A stretch of DNA of 64,000 nucleotides. It comes from Mugil cephalus (Eukaryota > Chordata > Actinopteri > Mugiliformes > Mugilidae). Positions within the stretch are counted from its first letter, which is position 1, and each line of letters starts with the position of its first letter. Shown piece by piece: positions 12,030-61,322 of the stretch. The position numbers and the translations under genes are program-made. The stretch spans positions 25,218,045 through 25,282,044 of the forward strand of contig NC_061784.1 in assembly GCF_022458985.1 (NCBI RefSeq). Direction: 5' to 3'. The notes below the pieces were generated by a model. That model had not been told where the DNA came from. It did not search any database and saw only the letters and a program-made list of their open reading frames with translations.

Positions 12030-12126
12030 ACGTCTCACTCGTCTTTCACTTGATGTGTCCAACAGACGTGGACACATTCCTGTCTGAGAGTTTCCACAGC
12101 CTCCAGGCAGCCAATCAGAGAGCTTC
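12030..12126 (-). repeat. Inverted repeat arm B with CCAAT motif
   Basis: Reverse complement of 10991-11087. Carries GCAGCCAATCAGAGAG, a full CCAAT box, about 370 bp upstream of the pdgfrb leader exon. Confidence 0.9.
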
Positions 12127-12471
12127 GTTATCACTGTTGTTGTCGTTGCTGTTGTTGTTGTTGCTGTTGTTGTCGTCGTTGTTGTTGTTGCTGTTGTTGC
12201 TGTTGCTGTCGTTGTCATTGTCGTTGTTGCTGTTGTTGTTGTTGTTGTTGCTGTTGTTGCTGTTGCTGTTGTTGTTGTTGCTGTTGCTGTTGTTGTTGTT
12301 GCTGTTGTTGCTGTTGCTGTTGTTGTTGTTGCTGTAGCTGTTGTTGTTGTTGCTGTTGTTGCTGTTGCTGTTGTTGTTGTTGCTGTTGTTGTCGTCGTTG
12401 CTGTTGTTGCTGTTGCTGCTGTTGCTGCTGTTGTTGTCGTTGTCATTGTCGTTGTTGCTGTTGTTGTTGAA
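12127..12471. repeat. (TTGTTGTTGCTG)n trinucleotide-family array
   Basis: 345 bp of TTG, CTG and TCG triplets ending 26 bp before the acceptor of the pdgfrb leader exon. All six frames give low-complexity translations; not coding. Confidence 0.95.
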
Positions 12472-12508
12472 ACCCTCTGTGTTGTTGTGTCTTTCAGGAT
12501 CGGCGGCC

Positions 12509-23673
<11,165 letters not shown>

Positions 23674-23996
23674 AGGCTCCATGTGCCTGACAGACAACTG
23701 AGAGGGTTTAACAACCCACAGGTTTTCAAACACCAGGAAGAGGCTGAGCCCTCAGTACTGTCTGACTAACCTCCCTGTAAAACTGGTCCTGAGTCAGATT
23801 TAGCTCCTCGTACTCTCCATGTACTCTGCATTATCCTGAAGGTATAGCTGTAATTACTCTCTTTATACAAAGTGCTTTTACATAAACTGCTGAATCTCTT
23901 TATTAAAACCTCTCGTGCCTTCATGAGTTCATTCCCTCCAGATGAAAGCATGAAGTCTGAGAGGATTCAGCCTGGATTCCAATGTGGATTATTGAG

Positions 23997-24002
23997 AATA
24001 AA
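23997..24002 (+). terminator. pdgfrb: pdgfrb poly(A) signal
   Basis: AATAAA 324 bp after the stop codon at 23671-23673; the first canonical signal on this strand. Confidence 0.7.
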
Positions 24003-24755
24003 GATGAATAGTGATGAAGCATTATTGGTTTCAGTTCTTTAACTGCTTTGATATTTCATCAGGAACATTTTCCTTGTTGCTTTGATATGAGTCCGGATCT
24101 TTATTGGTCACTTCAGTTCTGGTTTCTATCACACGTCCGTCTGCCTGGTTCTCACGCTGGAGGACGAGAGGGTTCAGGGATGAGTTTGGTTTTGGTCCAG
24201 ATATTTTTCCCAGGACACCTTCTGCTGACTGTTTAGAGAGAACAGAGAAGAAGAGCGTAGCCCTGCCCACAGACGGCGCTGTGTGTCCTGCTTCCTGAGC
24301 ACAAAAGTGCTGAATGTTAGAAAATGTTCAAACTGTGACTCAACGTCTTCCTCATTTCTTCTCTGGAGCTTCTTCTAATATATAAATAGATTCAGAGATT
24401 CTGCTTCATTTTATTCAGCTCGACTTACGTCGTCATGACGACGGCGTGAACATTTACTGTTCACATTAAACCAGAACTAGTTCACTGTTTCCATGTTAAC
24501 TAAGTTAATAGGCTCCAAACTGAACAGGTGTCATTCATGTTTTCCATTTTTATCTGTGTCGTGTCATATTCAGCCGTGATGTGGTGGACGTCCTGACGGG
24601 TTTTCAGAGTTTCGCGTGGATGAATTTCACTTTAACTCAACAAGGTTCAATTTCCTTGAACAAGGTGAACGCGGTTATTTTCCCTCCAGATTGAACAAAA
24701 CTGCGTCAGTTCACAAAAATATGAACATGTTCATGCACAACACTGCATCTCTGTC
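24003..24755. other. Intergenic, no recognised feature
   Basis: Single-copy-looking sequence between pdgfrb and the next minisatellite. No exon or repeat recognised. Confidence 0.5.
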
Positions 24756-25888
24756 TGTCCTACATCTGTCTGTCCTATATCTATCTGTCCTACATCTGTC
24801 TGTCCTACATCTGTCCTACATCTATCTGTCCTATATCTATCTGTCCTACATCTGTCCTACATCTATCTGTCCTACATCTGTTTGTCCTATGTCTGTCTAT
24901 CCTACGTCTATCTGTCCTATATCTATCTGTCCTACATCTGTCCTACATCTATCTGTCCTACATCTGTTTGTCCTATGTCTGTCTATCCTATGTCTATCTG
25001 TCCTACGTCTGTCCTACGTCTGTCTGTCCTACATCTATCTGTCCTACGTCTGTCCTACATCAATCTGTCCTACATCTATCTGTCCTACCTCTGTCCTACG
25101 TCTGTCCTGCATCTATCTGTCCTATGTCTGTCCTACGTCTATCTGTCCTATGTCTGTCTGTCCTACGTCTGTCTGTCCTATGTCTGTCTGTCCTACATCT
25201 ATCTGTCCTACATCTGTCCTACGTCTGTCCTATATCTATCTGTCCTACATCTGTGTTATATCTGTCTGTCCTACGTCTGTCTGTCCTACATCTGTTTGTC
25301 TTATGTCTGTCTGTCCTCCGTCTGTTTGTCCTACGTCTATCTGTCCTATGTCTGTCCTACGTCTGTCTGTCCTATGTCTGTCCTACGTCTGTCTGTCTTA
25401 TGTCTGTCTGTTCTCCGTCTGTTTGTCTTATGTCTGTCTGTAGTCGGTCTGTTTGTCCTACATCTGTCTGTCCTCTGTCTGTTTGTCCTACGTCTGTTTG
25501 TCCTACGTCTGTCTGTCCTCTGTCTGTTTGTCCTACATCTGTCTGTCCTCTGTCTGTCTGTCCTACGTATGTCTGTCCTACGTATGTCTGTCCTACATCT
25601 GTTTGTCCTATGTCCGTCTGTCCTACGTCTATCTGTCCTATGTCTGTCCTACGTCTGTCTGTCCTATGTCTGTCCTACGTCTGTCTGTCTTATGTCTGTC
25701 TGTCCTCCGTCTGTTTGTCTTACGTCTGTCTGTACTCGGTCTGTTTGTCCTACATCTGTCTGTCCTCTGTCTGTTTGTCCTACGTCTGTTTGTCTTATGT
25801 CTGTCTGTACTCCGTCTGTTTGTCCTACATCTGTCTGTCCTCTGTCTGTTTGTCCTACGTCTGTCTGTCCTACGTCTGTTTGTCGGAT
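24756..25888. repeat. 1.1-kb CTGTC minisatellite
   Basis: Units of CTGTCCTACATCTGT and CTGTCCTATGTCTGT, 12-16 bp. Frames of up to 362 codons on + are translations of the array (Cys/Leu/Ser/Val/Tyr only) and have no gene signals. Confidence 0.95.
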
Positions 25889-27309
25889 CCAGACTCAGAA
25901 ACCAGGACCAGATTAGATCAGATTCATCTTTCTTTTCATTCCACATGTTCAGGTCCAGATCAGCTAAATCCAGTTGATCATCAACCAGAGGTTCATTCAG
26001 CAGTTAGAGCTGGAGCACAGACAGTGGGACATAAGAGGGACATAAGAGGGACATAAGAGGGACAGACAGGCTGGTCTATATCTTTTAATTACAGGTGACG
26101 GGTTTGTACGGATCAAACATCAAACAGGTTCAACGTCTAACAGGTTCAGAGTTTTTGTTGACACCTTCATGTCTGATGTCGTACTGCTGGAGTTCACCAA
26201 TGAATGGATGAAGGCGGGTCTAGACCAGACCATCTGGACTTGTGTATATGTATATTTACATATATACATTATAATTAGGAGTTGTATAATGTAGTCAGTG
26301 TTATTGTCCTCCCACTGAGTGTCCCACTGAGTGTCACAGTGGATCCTGATCCTGATCTTTGCTGGAACAGAAGCAGGTCTGGTGTCATATTTACAGCTGG
26401 TGCTCTGCCCTCTAGTGGCCTCAGAGAGAATACAGCAGGTTGTAAGGTTGTTGCTATGACTGAATGAAGCCAGTCTGACTGACCTCAGGACCCCCCTCCA
26501 TCTCTGCTAACACACTGAGCTGGTTCAGGTGATCTTCTGTGGGATCCTGAGTCCGGTCTGGGGTTCAGACACAGAGAAACCTGAAACCTGCTGCTTTCAC
26601 TTCGCTCTTCTCAGTTTTCAACCACACCAACACGTCAACCAGTAGCTGGGAACTACAGCCGGAGAGGAACTGGAACCCAGGCCTGAGCCCAATGCTAAGC
26701 TAGTGAAACACAGTCAGATCCACCATGCAGAGTTCAAGTCCGTGGCCTCCACCTGAAAAACCAAGTCCAGGTCTGGGCTGGGTCTCACTGCTGCCCCCTA
26801 GTGACCTGGAGCTAATTTTAACTTACACCAAAGCTGCTGTAGATGATCAATGACCTCCTCTAGGACGACACCTGAGACTACACCTGGATTATACCTAGAC
26901 TACACCTGAGACTACACCTAGACTACACCTGAGACTACACCTGGATTATACCTAGATTACACCTGAGACTACACCTGGATTATACCTAGATTACACCTGA
27001 GACTACATCTTAAACTACACCTGGATTACACCTAGACTACACCTAGACTACACCTGAGACTACGTCTCTGACTATAAATGTATGAAGTATATACAGTACA
27101 AAATCATCATATAAATGGAAGTTCTGTACGTTTAGATGATTTATAAGTAACAAACATTATGTCATGCTTTAACATGAACGTGTGCTCCTAAAGTTTTGTC
27201 ATATTTCTGTTTTTATCAGACAGGAAACAGGTGGAAGGACACGAGGGTGGGTTGTGTCGGACTCAAGTTGTGATGAAATGTTGTCGGGCTGAGTGAAGGA
27301 GGCGCAGCA
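25889..27309. other. pdgfrb-csf1r intergenic spacer
   Basis: Mostly unique sequence. A tandem repeat of CACCTGAGACTACACCTGGA type lies at 26870-27065, and four GGGACATAAGA copies at 26027-26062. No exon recognised. In mammals sequence 3' of PDGFRB contributes to CSF1R control, so this spacer may be regulatory; that is inference. Confidence 0.5.
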
Positions 27310-27370
27310 GGTTTCATAGAGGAACTTTTCCTCCATTTGACTTCAGTCTGAACAACAGAGAGAGAGAGAG
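27310..27370 (+). promoter_or_regulatory. Candidate TATA-less promoter with PU.1-like cores
   Basis: GAGGAA at 27319-27324 and TTCCTC at 27329-27334 (the same core on the other strand) lie 37-52 bp before the leader ATG at 27371. No TATA box. Mammalian CSF1R promoters are TATA-less and depend on PU.1 at GAGGAA sites. The motif is short and can occur by chance. Confidence 0.4.
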
Positions 27371-40510
<13,140 letters not shown>

Positions 40511-40641
40511 TCCTGTCATCCAATCAGAAAGCTCCGCTCAGTTTAAATCCGTTCATTGAACCGTTAAAGTTCAGACAGACTCATCTGTTTTCTAAACTGG
40601 ATCCGTTTCATCTTCTTTTGATTTCAGTCTTTGTGTTTTTA

Positions 40642-40656
40642 AATAAATTCAATAAA
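40642..40656 (+). terminator. csf1r: csf1r poly(A) signals
   Basis: Two AATAAA hexamers, 40642-40647 and 40651-40656, about 135 bp after the stop codon. Confidence 0.75.
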
Positions 40657-40659
40657 TTC

Positions 40660-41912
40660 AGTTTAAACTAACTCTTGAACTCGTCTTCCTCAGAGCTTTT
40701 TACTGTGTTGTTGACAAATGAACCAATGAAAATGTTTTACCAAGGAAACAAATGAGGACGAAGCTTGAATCTAGGCCAGTTCTAACCAGGTTTATACATG
40801 AAGCTCTCAGTCCAGTAAACCTCATTTTATAGCCTGAGTTCTTCTCTTATCAACAATATAAACTGTTGACAAATGTCAGCACATAAGGAGGAAACATGGC
40901 AACGTTATGTGTTTATCATCATGAGCGCCACCATGTGGTCATTCTGTGGCCGTGACTTCAAGGTGATGGTTGGTGATTCTCATAGATAGATAGATAGATA
41001 GATCTAAATAAAGTTAACAGACATATTGTTGGTTCTGTTGGATTAAATGGTCCCGTAGATGGACTCCACCACCCTCTCTACCCCTTTCTCCACCTCTTCC
41101 CCTCTTAGTGGTTCCACTGCTCTGTTTCCACATCGTATCAGTCCTCAAGCAGAACCAACAGGATTTATACACAATCACAATCGCTTTAATTTCATCCTCA
41201 TTCAGAGGATCCAACCCTGTGACCTGTTCCATCTCCTCCCTAGGAGGCTAGCCAGGAGGAAAGGACCAAAAATAAACTAATTCAATCTTTAGCAACTTTT
41301 TAATATTTGACTTATGCAAAGGTGTTATTTAGGATATAATCCACAGTACAAAGACAAACACATGTACGTTTAATTTCCCCATTAAGCTAGACCAGTTCTA
41401 ACCAGGTTTAATTCATCAAGACTAGTTCTAACCAGGTCTGGTTAAACTAGACATAAGTTGACGAGGACTCGTTAGGAGCTTGTTAGTCCCAGGTGTGTTG
41501 GTTCCAGCTGTTGTTGAAACTCTGTCTATATCTCAGTCTCTGGGTGGGTCAGGTGAGTCAAGAGGCAGGAACAGATATTACCTGACAGGTTTACAGGTGT
41601 TGGACTTTAGATTGAGATAAAGAGACGTCATAAATAATAATAAATAAAGATTTATCACGAGCTGAAGGAGCATCAGAAGAAAAACTCTCTGGTTCAGGTC
41701 GGATCTGCTGCATCGAGACAGAACCAGCAGGTAAACAGGTGAGATACAACGGATTAGAACCTGGACACAGTTAACAGAGATTTCAATGAATGAAGTACAG
41801 CAGCAGCCTCATTCATTCAATAATGTGTTGTACATATTGTTGTATTAATGGGTGTGTTGATGTGTTGTTAGGTTAATGTGTTGTACTGTTATTGCTGTGT
41901 TGTTTAGTCGGG
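40660..41912. other. csf1r-tmprss15 spacer, with a possible untranslated tmprss15 exon ending at 41730
   Basis: No coding exon seen. GAACCAGCAG followed by GTAAACAGG at 41731 is a fair donor, and TTGTTTAG at 41901-41908 is an acceptor four bases before the tmprss15 ATG, so a short 5' UTR exon ending at 41730 is plausible. A (GATA)n run sits at 40984-41003. Confidence 0.35.
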
Positions 41913-56365
<14,453 letters not shown>

Positions 56366-56416
56366 TCCTTCCCTTTAGTCCCTCCCTCCATTCCCTAGTC
56401 CCTCCCCCGACTGTTG

Positions 56417-56422
56417 AATAAA
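56417..56422 (+). terminator. tmprss15: tmprss15 poly(A) signal
   Basis: AATAAA 52 bp after the stop codon (56363-56365). Confidence 0.75.
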
Positions 56423-56529
56423 ATGAAGGTGTGTGTCTGAAAAAATGCTAAAGCTAAAGTGTTTCTGTTGTTATTATGTTTTTGGTAAAACATATTAATG
56501 AATATTGCACACGAGCTAAACGATCATTC

Positions 56530-57204
56530 ATTGTATTCACATTTGTTTGGGCATTAAAGGACTAGACGAGCCGCCTGTAACCTTCATTCAAATTCAAGTT
56601 ATTTCCTGTAGTACTGGACCATATTACACAACAACAGTCTAAATGTGACAACACCAGTAACCGCACCACTTGCTTTAATAAATAACCAATTCTTTTCACT
56701 GTAAGATGTTTTTGTTTGTTCCAGGGCATTTGACTATCTACCATGATTCCTAGTAGTTTTACCTCCATTACTTGTTCTATTTCTGTATCACCTAGAAATA
56801 TGTGAAGCTTAGGAGCTTCTCTTAATGACTGCTTTCAACCTGAAACTATTAGTTTTACCCCTCTTTAACACTAGTTTATTTTTTATCATCCATTTTTCAG
56901 TTAACACTAATTCCTTGTTTAAAACTTCAGTCAGTTCATCAGATGTTTATGCTGATGTGTAAATTGTGACGTCATCAGCAAACATTACAACGGTGACGTG
57001 ATTCAAATCAGAGGAAAATCATTAATAAATATAGTAAACAAAAGTGGCCCCAAGGAACTTCCTTGTGGAACCCCACAACTCACATGTTTCCACTCAGAAT
57101 AGCTGCCATTAAAGTACACTGCCCATTTCATTACATTAGTCAGATAACTTTTGATCCACGTACTGGCAGATGGTTCAAAACCAGAACAGTGCAGCTTATT
57201 CAAC
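56530..57204 (-). mobile_element. LINE reverse transcriptase, 3' part
   Basis: Minus strand, in order: TWIKSYLTN, the RT motif [32 protein letters not shown] with the catalytic FADD (about 56960), LTEKWMIKNKLVL, LLGIMVDSQM and SHLDCCCVIW. Several stops. Probably one element with 58215-58460, split by the insertion at 57205. Confidence 0.85.
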
Positions 57205-58200
57205 AGGTAAATTCCCTCTGGGAAATTTTGAAAGGGCTACAGGGGGCTGCTGCTCGGGCTCCCATTTCTGTCAAATGAGAGTTAGCACAGTTAGCCTACA
57301 TTTAGCACAATTAGCCTGCATTTAGTACAGTTAACCCACAGTTGGCAAACTTAACCGACATTTCGCACAGTTAGCACACTTGACCCATAGCACAGTTAGC
57401 TTACGGTTAGCACAGTTAGCCTACATTTAGTACAGTTAGCCCACATGTTGCACAGTTAGCACACTTGACCCATAGCACATTTAGCTTACGGTTAGCACAG
57501 TTAGCCTGTGTGTGAGAGTAATGCGCGGATACACACACTTGCGAGTTAAAGACAAAGGTTCTTCTTCTTCCCTCAGAAATTCTTTGCATTGGAGTGAATG
57601 GAGATCAGACAGGTACTTTACCACGAACAGAGGCTCACAGTTTAAATTCTGTACGTCTCACTGCTTTGCCGAGCACATTGTGAGAGACACAACAAGTTTG
57701 TCTACAACTGAGGAAAAAGTCATGTTTCTAGTGTGTAAATTGTGGCCGGGACGAGCGTGGAAAGAGAAAAGTTTCAGGCAATTTCACACATGTGCCTTCA
57801 CTCTGAGTAGTGACATCACTCACTCTAAAACACATTTATACAGAAATTTTCATGGTCATTGAACAGTGATTGATCAAAAACTATAAGACGTATCAAAATG
57901 AGGATTAATACTCCAATACACAAGACTTGTGTCTACATTTTAAAGTTCAAATGAAGTCTCTGGGAGAAAGCATGCCTGAGCAGTGGACCTTTGAAAAACT
58001 GTCTTTTTTTTTTTGCATTAATATTTCGTAAAGAAAAGTAATAACACACCGATTCCGATCAAACCGCACATTTTGATTTTAATAGAGGCAACGGGCAGAG
58101 TTATCAGATTATTTATATCACATTCTCTATCCAGCATATCACATATTAAATCAAAATACCTTACATTAGCATTTGGTCAAAGCGACACCTGATTAATAGT
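57205..58200. mobile_element. Insertion splitting the LINE; TTAGC-rich repeat
   Basis: Begins AAATTCCCTCTGGGAAATTT and GGGCTACAGGGGGCTGCTGC, sharing a module with 50530-50640 (ATTCCCTCTGGGAACTTTTG, then GGGGCTACGG). Next comes a tandem repeat of AGTTAGCCTACATTTAGCAC (57285-57505). The rest to 58200 is AT-rich with no gene. Confidence 0.55.
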
Positions 58201-58214
58201 GGTCTTCGATAAGG

Positions 58215-58460
58215 TTAAATTACTTCCACTCCAACTATTCTTAAATCCTCTGTCACTTTCACAGGGATGTGACTCTGAACAGACATTACGACTCCTCCTC
58301 CATTTATATTCCGGTCTAACCTATAAATATCGGATCCATTAATATTTAGTAGAGCATTGTTTATTGATGAATCCAAATGCGTTTCTGAAACTACCATTAT
58401 GTGCAAATCCTGCTCTAAAATAATTTTGGAGGTAAGAGGATGAATGAATGAACGAGAAAG
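58215..58460 (-). mobile_element. LINE endonuclease fragment
   Basis: The minus-strand frame reads LHIMVVSETHLDSSINN, then DIYRLDRNINGGGVVMSVQS and HIPVKVTEDLRIVGVEVI, an AP-endonuclease segment of a CR1/L2 or related LINE. Its upstream side runs into a GAGAGGATGAATGAATAACC tandem repeat (58436-58530). Confidence 0.75.
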
Positions 58461-58549
58461 ATGAGAGGATGAATGAATAACCAGGAAGGTGAGAGGATGA
58501 ATGAATAACCAGGAAGGTGAGAGGATGAATACAACATAAACACACTTCC

Positions 58550-58813
58550 TCCAGACTCCCGATGCCAACGGCATGTCAACGTGTGGTTGCTATTCAAATA
58601 GCGAATAAAATTAAAAAAAATAAAATGAAATGAAATAAAAAGAACGAAGATGAACATCAGAAAGAGAGAGAAGCGGAAAGGAGACGTTTTGTTTATTTAT
58701 TTATTTTTTGATCAGGCGATGGTTAATAATGTTTAGTAGTGACCCGGAAGTGGATTTTCTACCAACAGCAGCAGCAGAAGAAGAAGCGCGTCCTTCCAGG
58801 AAGTAACGTCAGA
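58550..58813 (+). promoter_or_regulatory. ttc1: ttc1 promoter and first-exon region
   Basis: AT-rich sequence gives way near 58740 to a mixed segment with AGCAGCAGCAGAAGAAG, no TATA box, before a first exon ending at a GTGAGA donor (58840). Exact start unknown. Confidence 0.4.
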
Positions 58814-59252
58814 ATGCTGAGCAGGCTCGAGGCGTCCAGGTGAGAATCAGCTGTTTTTAACGTTTTTATTGTTGATCTTCAGTCTAACGTCATAGCGATG
58901 AAACCATCGCGCTGGGCCGTGACGTATGATGAGACTGACATTGTGTTTACATTCGTCAGCTGACCGTTAGCTTAGCGCTTAGCTGCTAGCGGTTAGCCCT
59001 GAGCTACCATGTAGCCGTAGCTCCGCGTACGTTCAGAAGTCCCATCAGAAATCTGCTGATTTAAGAGTTCATGGAAGAATCTCATCTTTATTCAAACCCT
59101 AACTCTGAACATACATGTTACATCTACACTGTGTCACATTCCTTTAGCCACGTACGAACTCCACTGACGTCAATTCTTAATCTCTGGGGTTTAATATGAC
59201 GTCTCCATGTTACATGAATCTGACTGGTTTCTGCTGCAGAGCTTCAAGATGA
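58814..59252 (+). other. Spliced upstream ORF overlapping the ttc1 start codon
   Basis: ATG at 58814 in exon 1 opens ATG CTG AGC AGG CTC GAG (26 nt). Joined to exon 2 (from 59240) it reads MLSRLEASRASR and stops at TGA 59250-59252. The stop overlaps the main ATG (59249-59251) as ATGA. Such overlap would permit reinitiation at ttc1. Confidence 0.55.
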
Positions 59253-61103
59253 GCAACTGGAGAAAAGACAAAGAGGAGGACGACTACTATGACTGCCAAG
59301 AGAGTCTGGAGGAGGAGGAGAAAGAGGAGGAGAAAGAGGAGGAGGAGATGAAGATGAAGATGAAGATGAAGAAGGAGAGTGGACAGGACACGACAGAGTC
59401 TGAGGACTTTTATATAAAGACAAACAGACTGAGTGACAACAGAGACACAGAGAGAGAGACAGGAGGAGGAGGAGGAGGAGATGAAGGAGGAGGACAAGAG
59501 GAGGAAGAGGAGGAAGTGAAGGAGGAGGTTGACCAGGGAGTGGAGTTTGATGACGATTATCTGAGGGAGGTGGAGAAGGAGCTGACGGAGGAGGAGAAAG
59601 AGGTAATCAGTCCACAGATTCTCATTTTTGTTTTTGTTTCCTGACAAACACACTTCTGATGACGTTAGCATGTCTTTAGCTTGTTGCTGGTGTACTACTA
59701 GCGTGTTGTTAGCATGTTGTTGTGTATTTAGCATGGTTTTAGCCTGTAAAGTTGTTAGGGTGTTCACCGACGATATGCTACACATGATGTAGCGTTTACT
59801 TTTTGTTTGTCTGTTTGTTGGTTTGTTTGTCCTCCTTAGAACAGGTCTTTTAGGAGGCTTCTGGTTTGTGGTTGTTTCAGAGTCGACGGCAGCAGAGTTT
59901 CACTCTGAAAGAAACTGGAAACAGTCACTTTAAAGCTGGAGGTGAGTTCAAACCAGTTCTCAGACCAGAGTGACCGATGGAGACCAGTTGTCAGACCAGT
60001 TGTCAGAGCAGTTCTCAGACCAGTTCTCAGACCCGTGTGTGTTCCTGCAGACTGGACCGAGGCTGAGCGGAGCTACACCGAGGCCCTGGTCCTGTGTCCT
60101 GTTGGTTTCAGTCGAGATCGAGCTGTGCTGTTCTCCAACAGAGCTGCTGCCCGATTGCACCTGGTAACACGCTAATGATACACTAACCAAAGCTACATGC
60201 TAACCACACGCTAACTACATACTACAACACAAATGAAAGACAACAACACGACATGCTAAGGGAATTCTAACAACAAGCTAGCAACATGTATAAAAGGCAA
60301 CATCATGCTAAAGTCATGCCCATATGACAACACAACACGACACACTCACAACAATGAAAATAGTTGCTAATGCTAATAGCATGCTACCGACATGCTAATG
60401 ATATACTAATAGCATTCTAACAAAAACAGCAGTATGAAAACATGTAGCTAGTTAGCATATTGCTAATGCCGTCCCTTTTTCAGGACCTGAAGGATCAGGC
60501 CATTTCAGACTGCAGCAGAGGTGAGTGATGATGTCACAGTTCCCTTGGCAGCTGATTGGCTGGTTGGTTGATTGATGGGTGTCTGGTTGCCATAGCGATA
60601 GAACTGGATGCAAACTACCTGCGGGCGTGGCTGAGGAGGGCGGAGCTTTACGAGCAGACGGAGAAACTGGACGAGGCTCTGGAGGACTACAAAAAGGTCC
60701 TGGAACAAGATCCGAACCACAGCGGGGCCAGGCAGGCCAGCATGGTGGGTCCCCCCCAATGCATCATGGGAACTGTGCACACGACCAGTCAGATTAACTG
60801 TCTCTCTGTGTCATCATGTCTCTCAGAGGTTACCTCAGCAGATTCAGGAGAGGAACGAGAAGCTGAAGGAGGAGATGATTAGTACGTACTGCATTTGAAC
60901 ACACCACAACTCTGTGACCAGTATGAATGAATCGGTCCAGACCTCTGACCCCTGTGTGACCCCCAGGTAAACTGAAGGACCTGGGGAACATGATCCTGAG
61001 GCCTTTTGGACTCTCCACCAGTAACTTCCAGGTGAACCAGGACAGAGACAGCGGCTCCTACTCAGTCAACTTCGTCCAGAACCCCGGCAACAACAACAGA
61101 TGA
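59249..61103 (+). CDS. ttc1: Tetratricopeptide repeat protein 1
   Basis: Cytosolic TPR adaptor; the human protein binds Hsp90/Hsp70 and G-alpha16. Exons: 59249-59602, 59881-59941, 60051-60163, 60484-60520, 60596-60744, 60827-60881, 60967-61103; 301 residues (human 292). Residues 1-118 are very acidic ([13 protein letters not shown], a short MKMKMKMKK patch, then [10 protein letters not shown]) and end [19 protein letters not shown], matching human DEEYLIELEKN. Three TPRs follow: [18 protein letters not shown], then [18 protein letters not shown], then [20 protein letters not shown]. The C-terminal [16 protein letters not shown] and [12 protein letters not shown] are nearly as in human. The start is the first ATG in exon 2; the exon 1 ATG is a separate uORF. 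The acidic region contains GAAGAT/GGAGGA microsatellite, so its length may vary. Confidence 0.95.
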
Positions 61104-61148
61104 TGACATCATTGTGATGTCACCTATTTACCCGTCTACTGCTCAACC

Positions 61149-61154
61149 AATAAA
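61149..61154 (+). terminator. ttc1: ttc1 poly(A) signal
   Basis: AATAAA 46 bp after the stop codon. Confidence 0.75.
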
Positions 61155-61281
61155 CACACATCTGATCCCTGGAAGTTGATCATTCATTGACCACTACTTA
61201 CAAGTAGTATCCAAATACTTCAGTTGTATCCGAGTACTTCTAAAGTGGTATCAGACTCAGTAACACACACAGGAGTCAGGA

Positions 61282-61287
61282 GAATCC
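61282..61287 (-). terminator. pfdn1: pfdn1 poly(A) signal
   Basis: ATTAAA on the minus strand, 36 bp past the stop codon. The ttc1 and pfdn1 signals lie about 130 bp apart in convergent orientation. Confidence 0.5.
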
Positions 61288-61322
61288 AGACTTTAATAAA
61301 CACATTAATCGTTACGATGACA

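Noticed and set aside
24616-26056. Overlapping 275- to 362-codon frames
   Set aside because: CTGTC-type minisatellite; only Cys/Leu/Ser/Val/Tyr/Pro codons in all three frames.
41014-41280. Short ORFs on both strands between csf1r and tmprss15
   Set aside because: No domain, no splice context, biased composition; probably repeat-derived.
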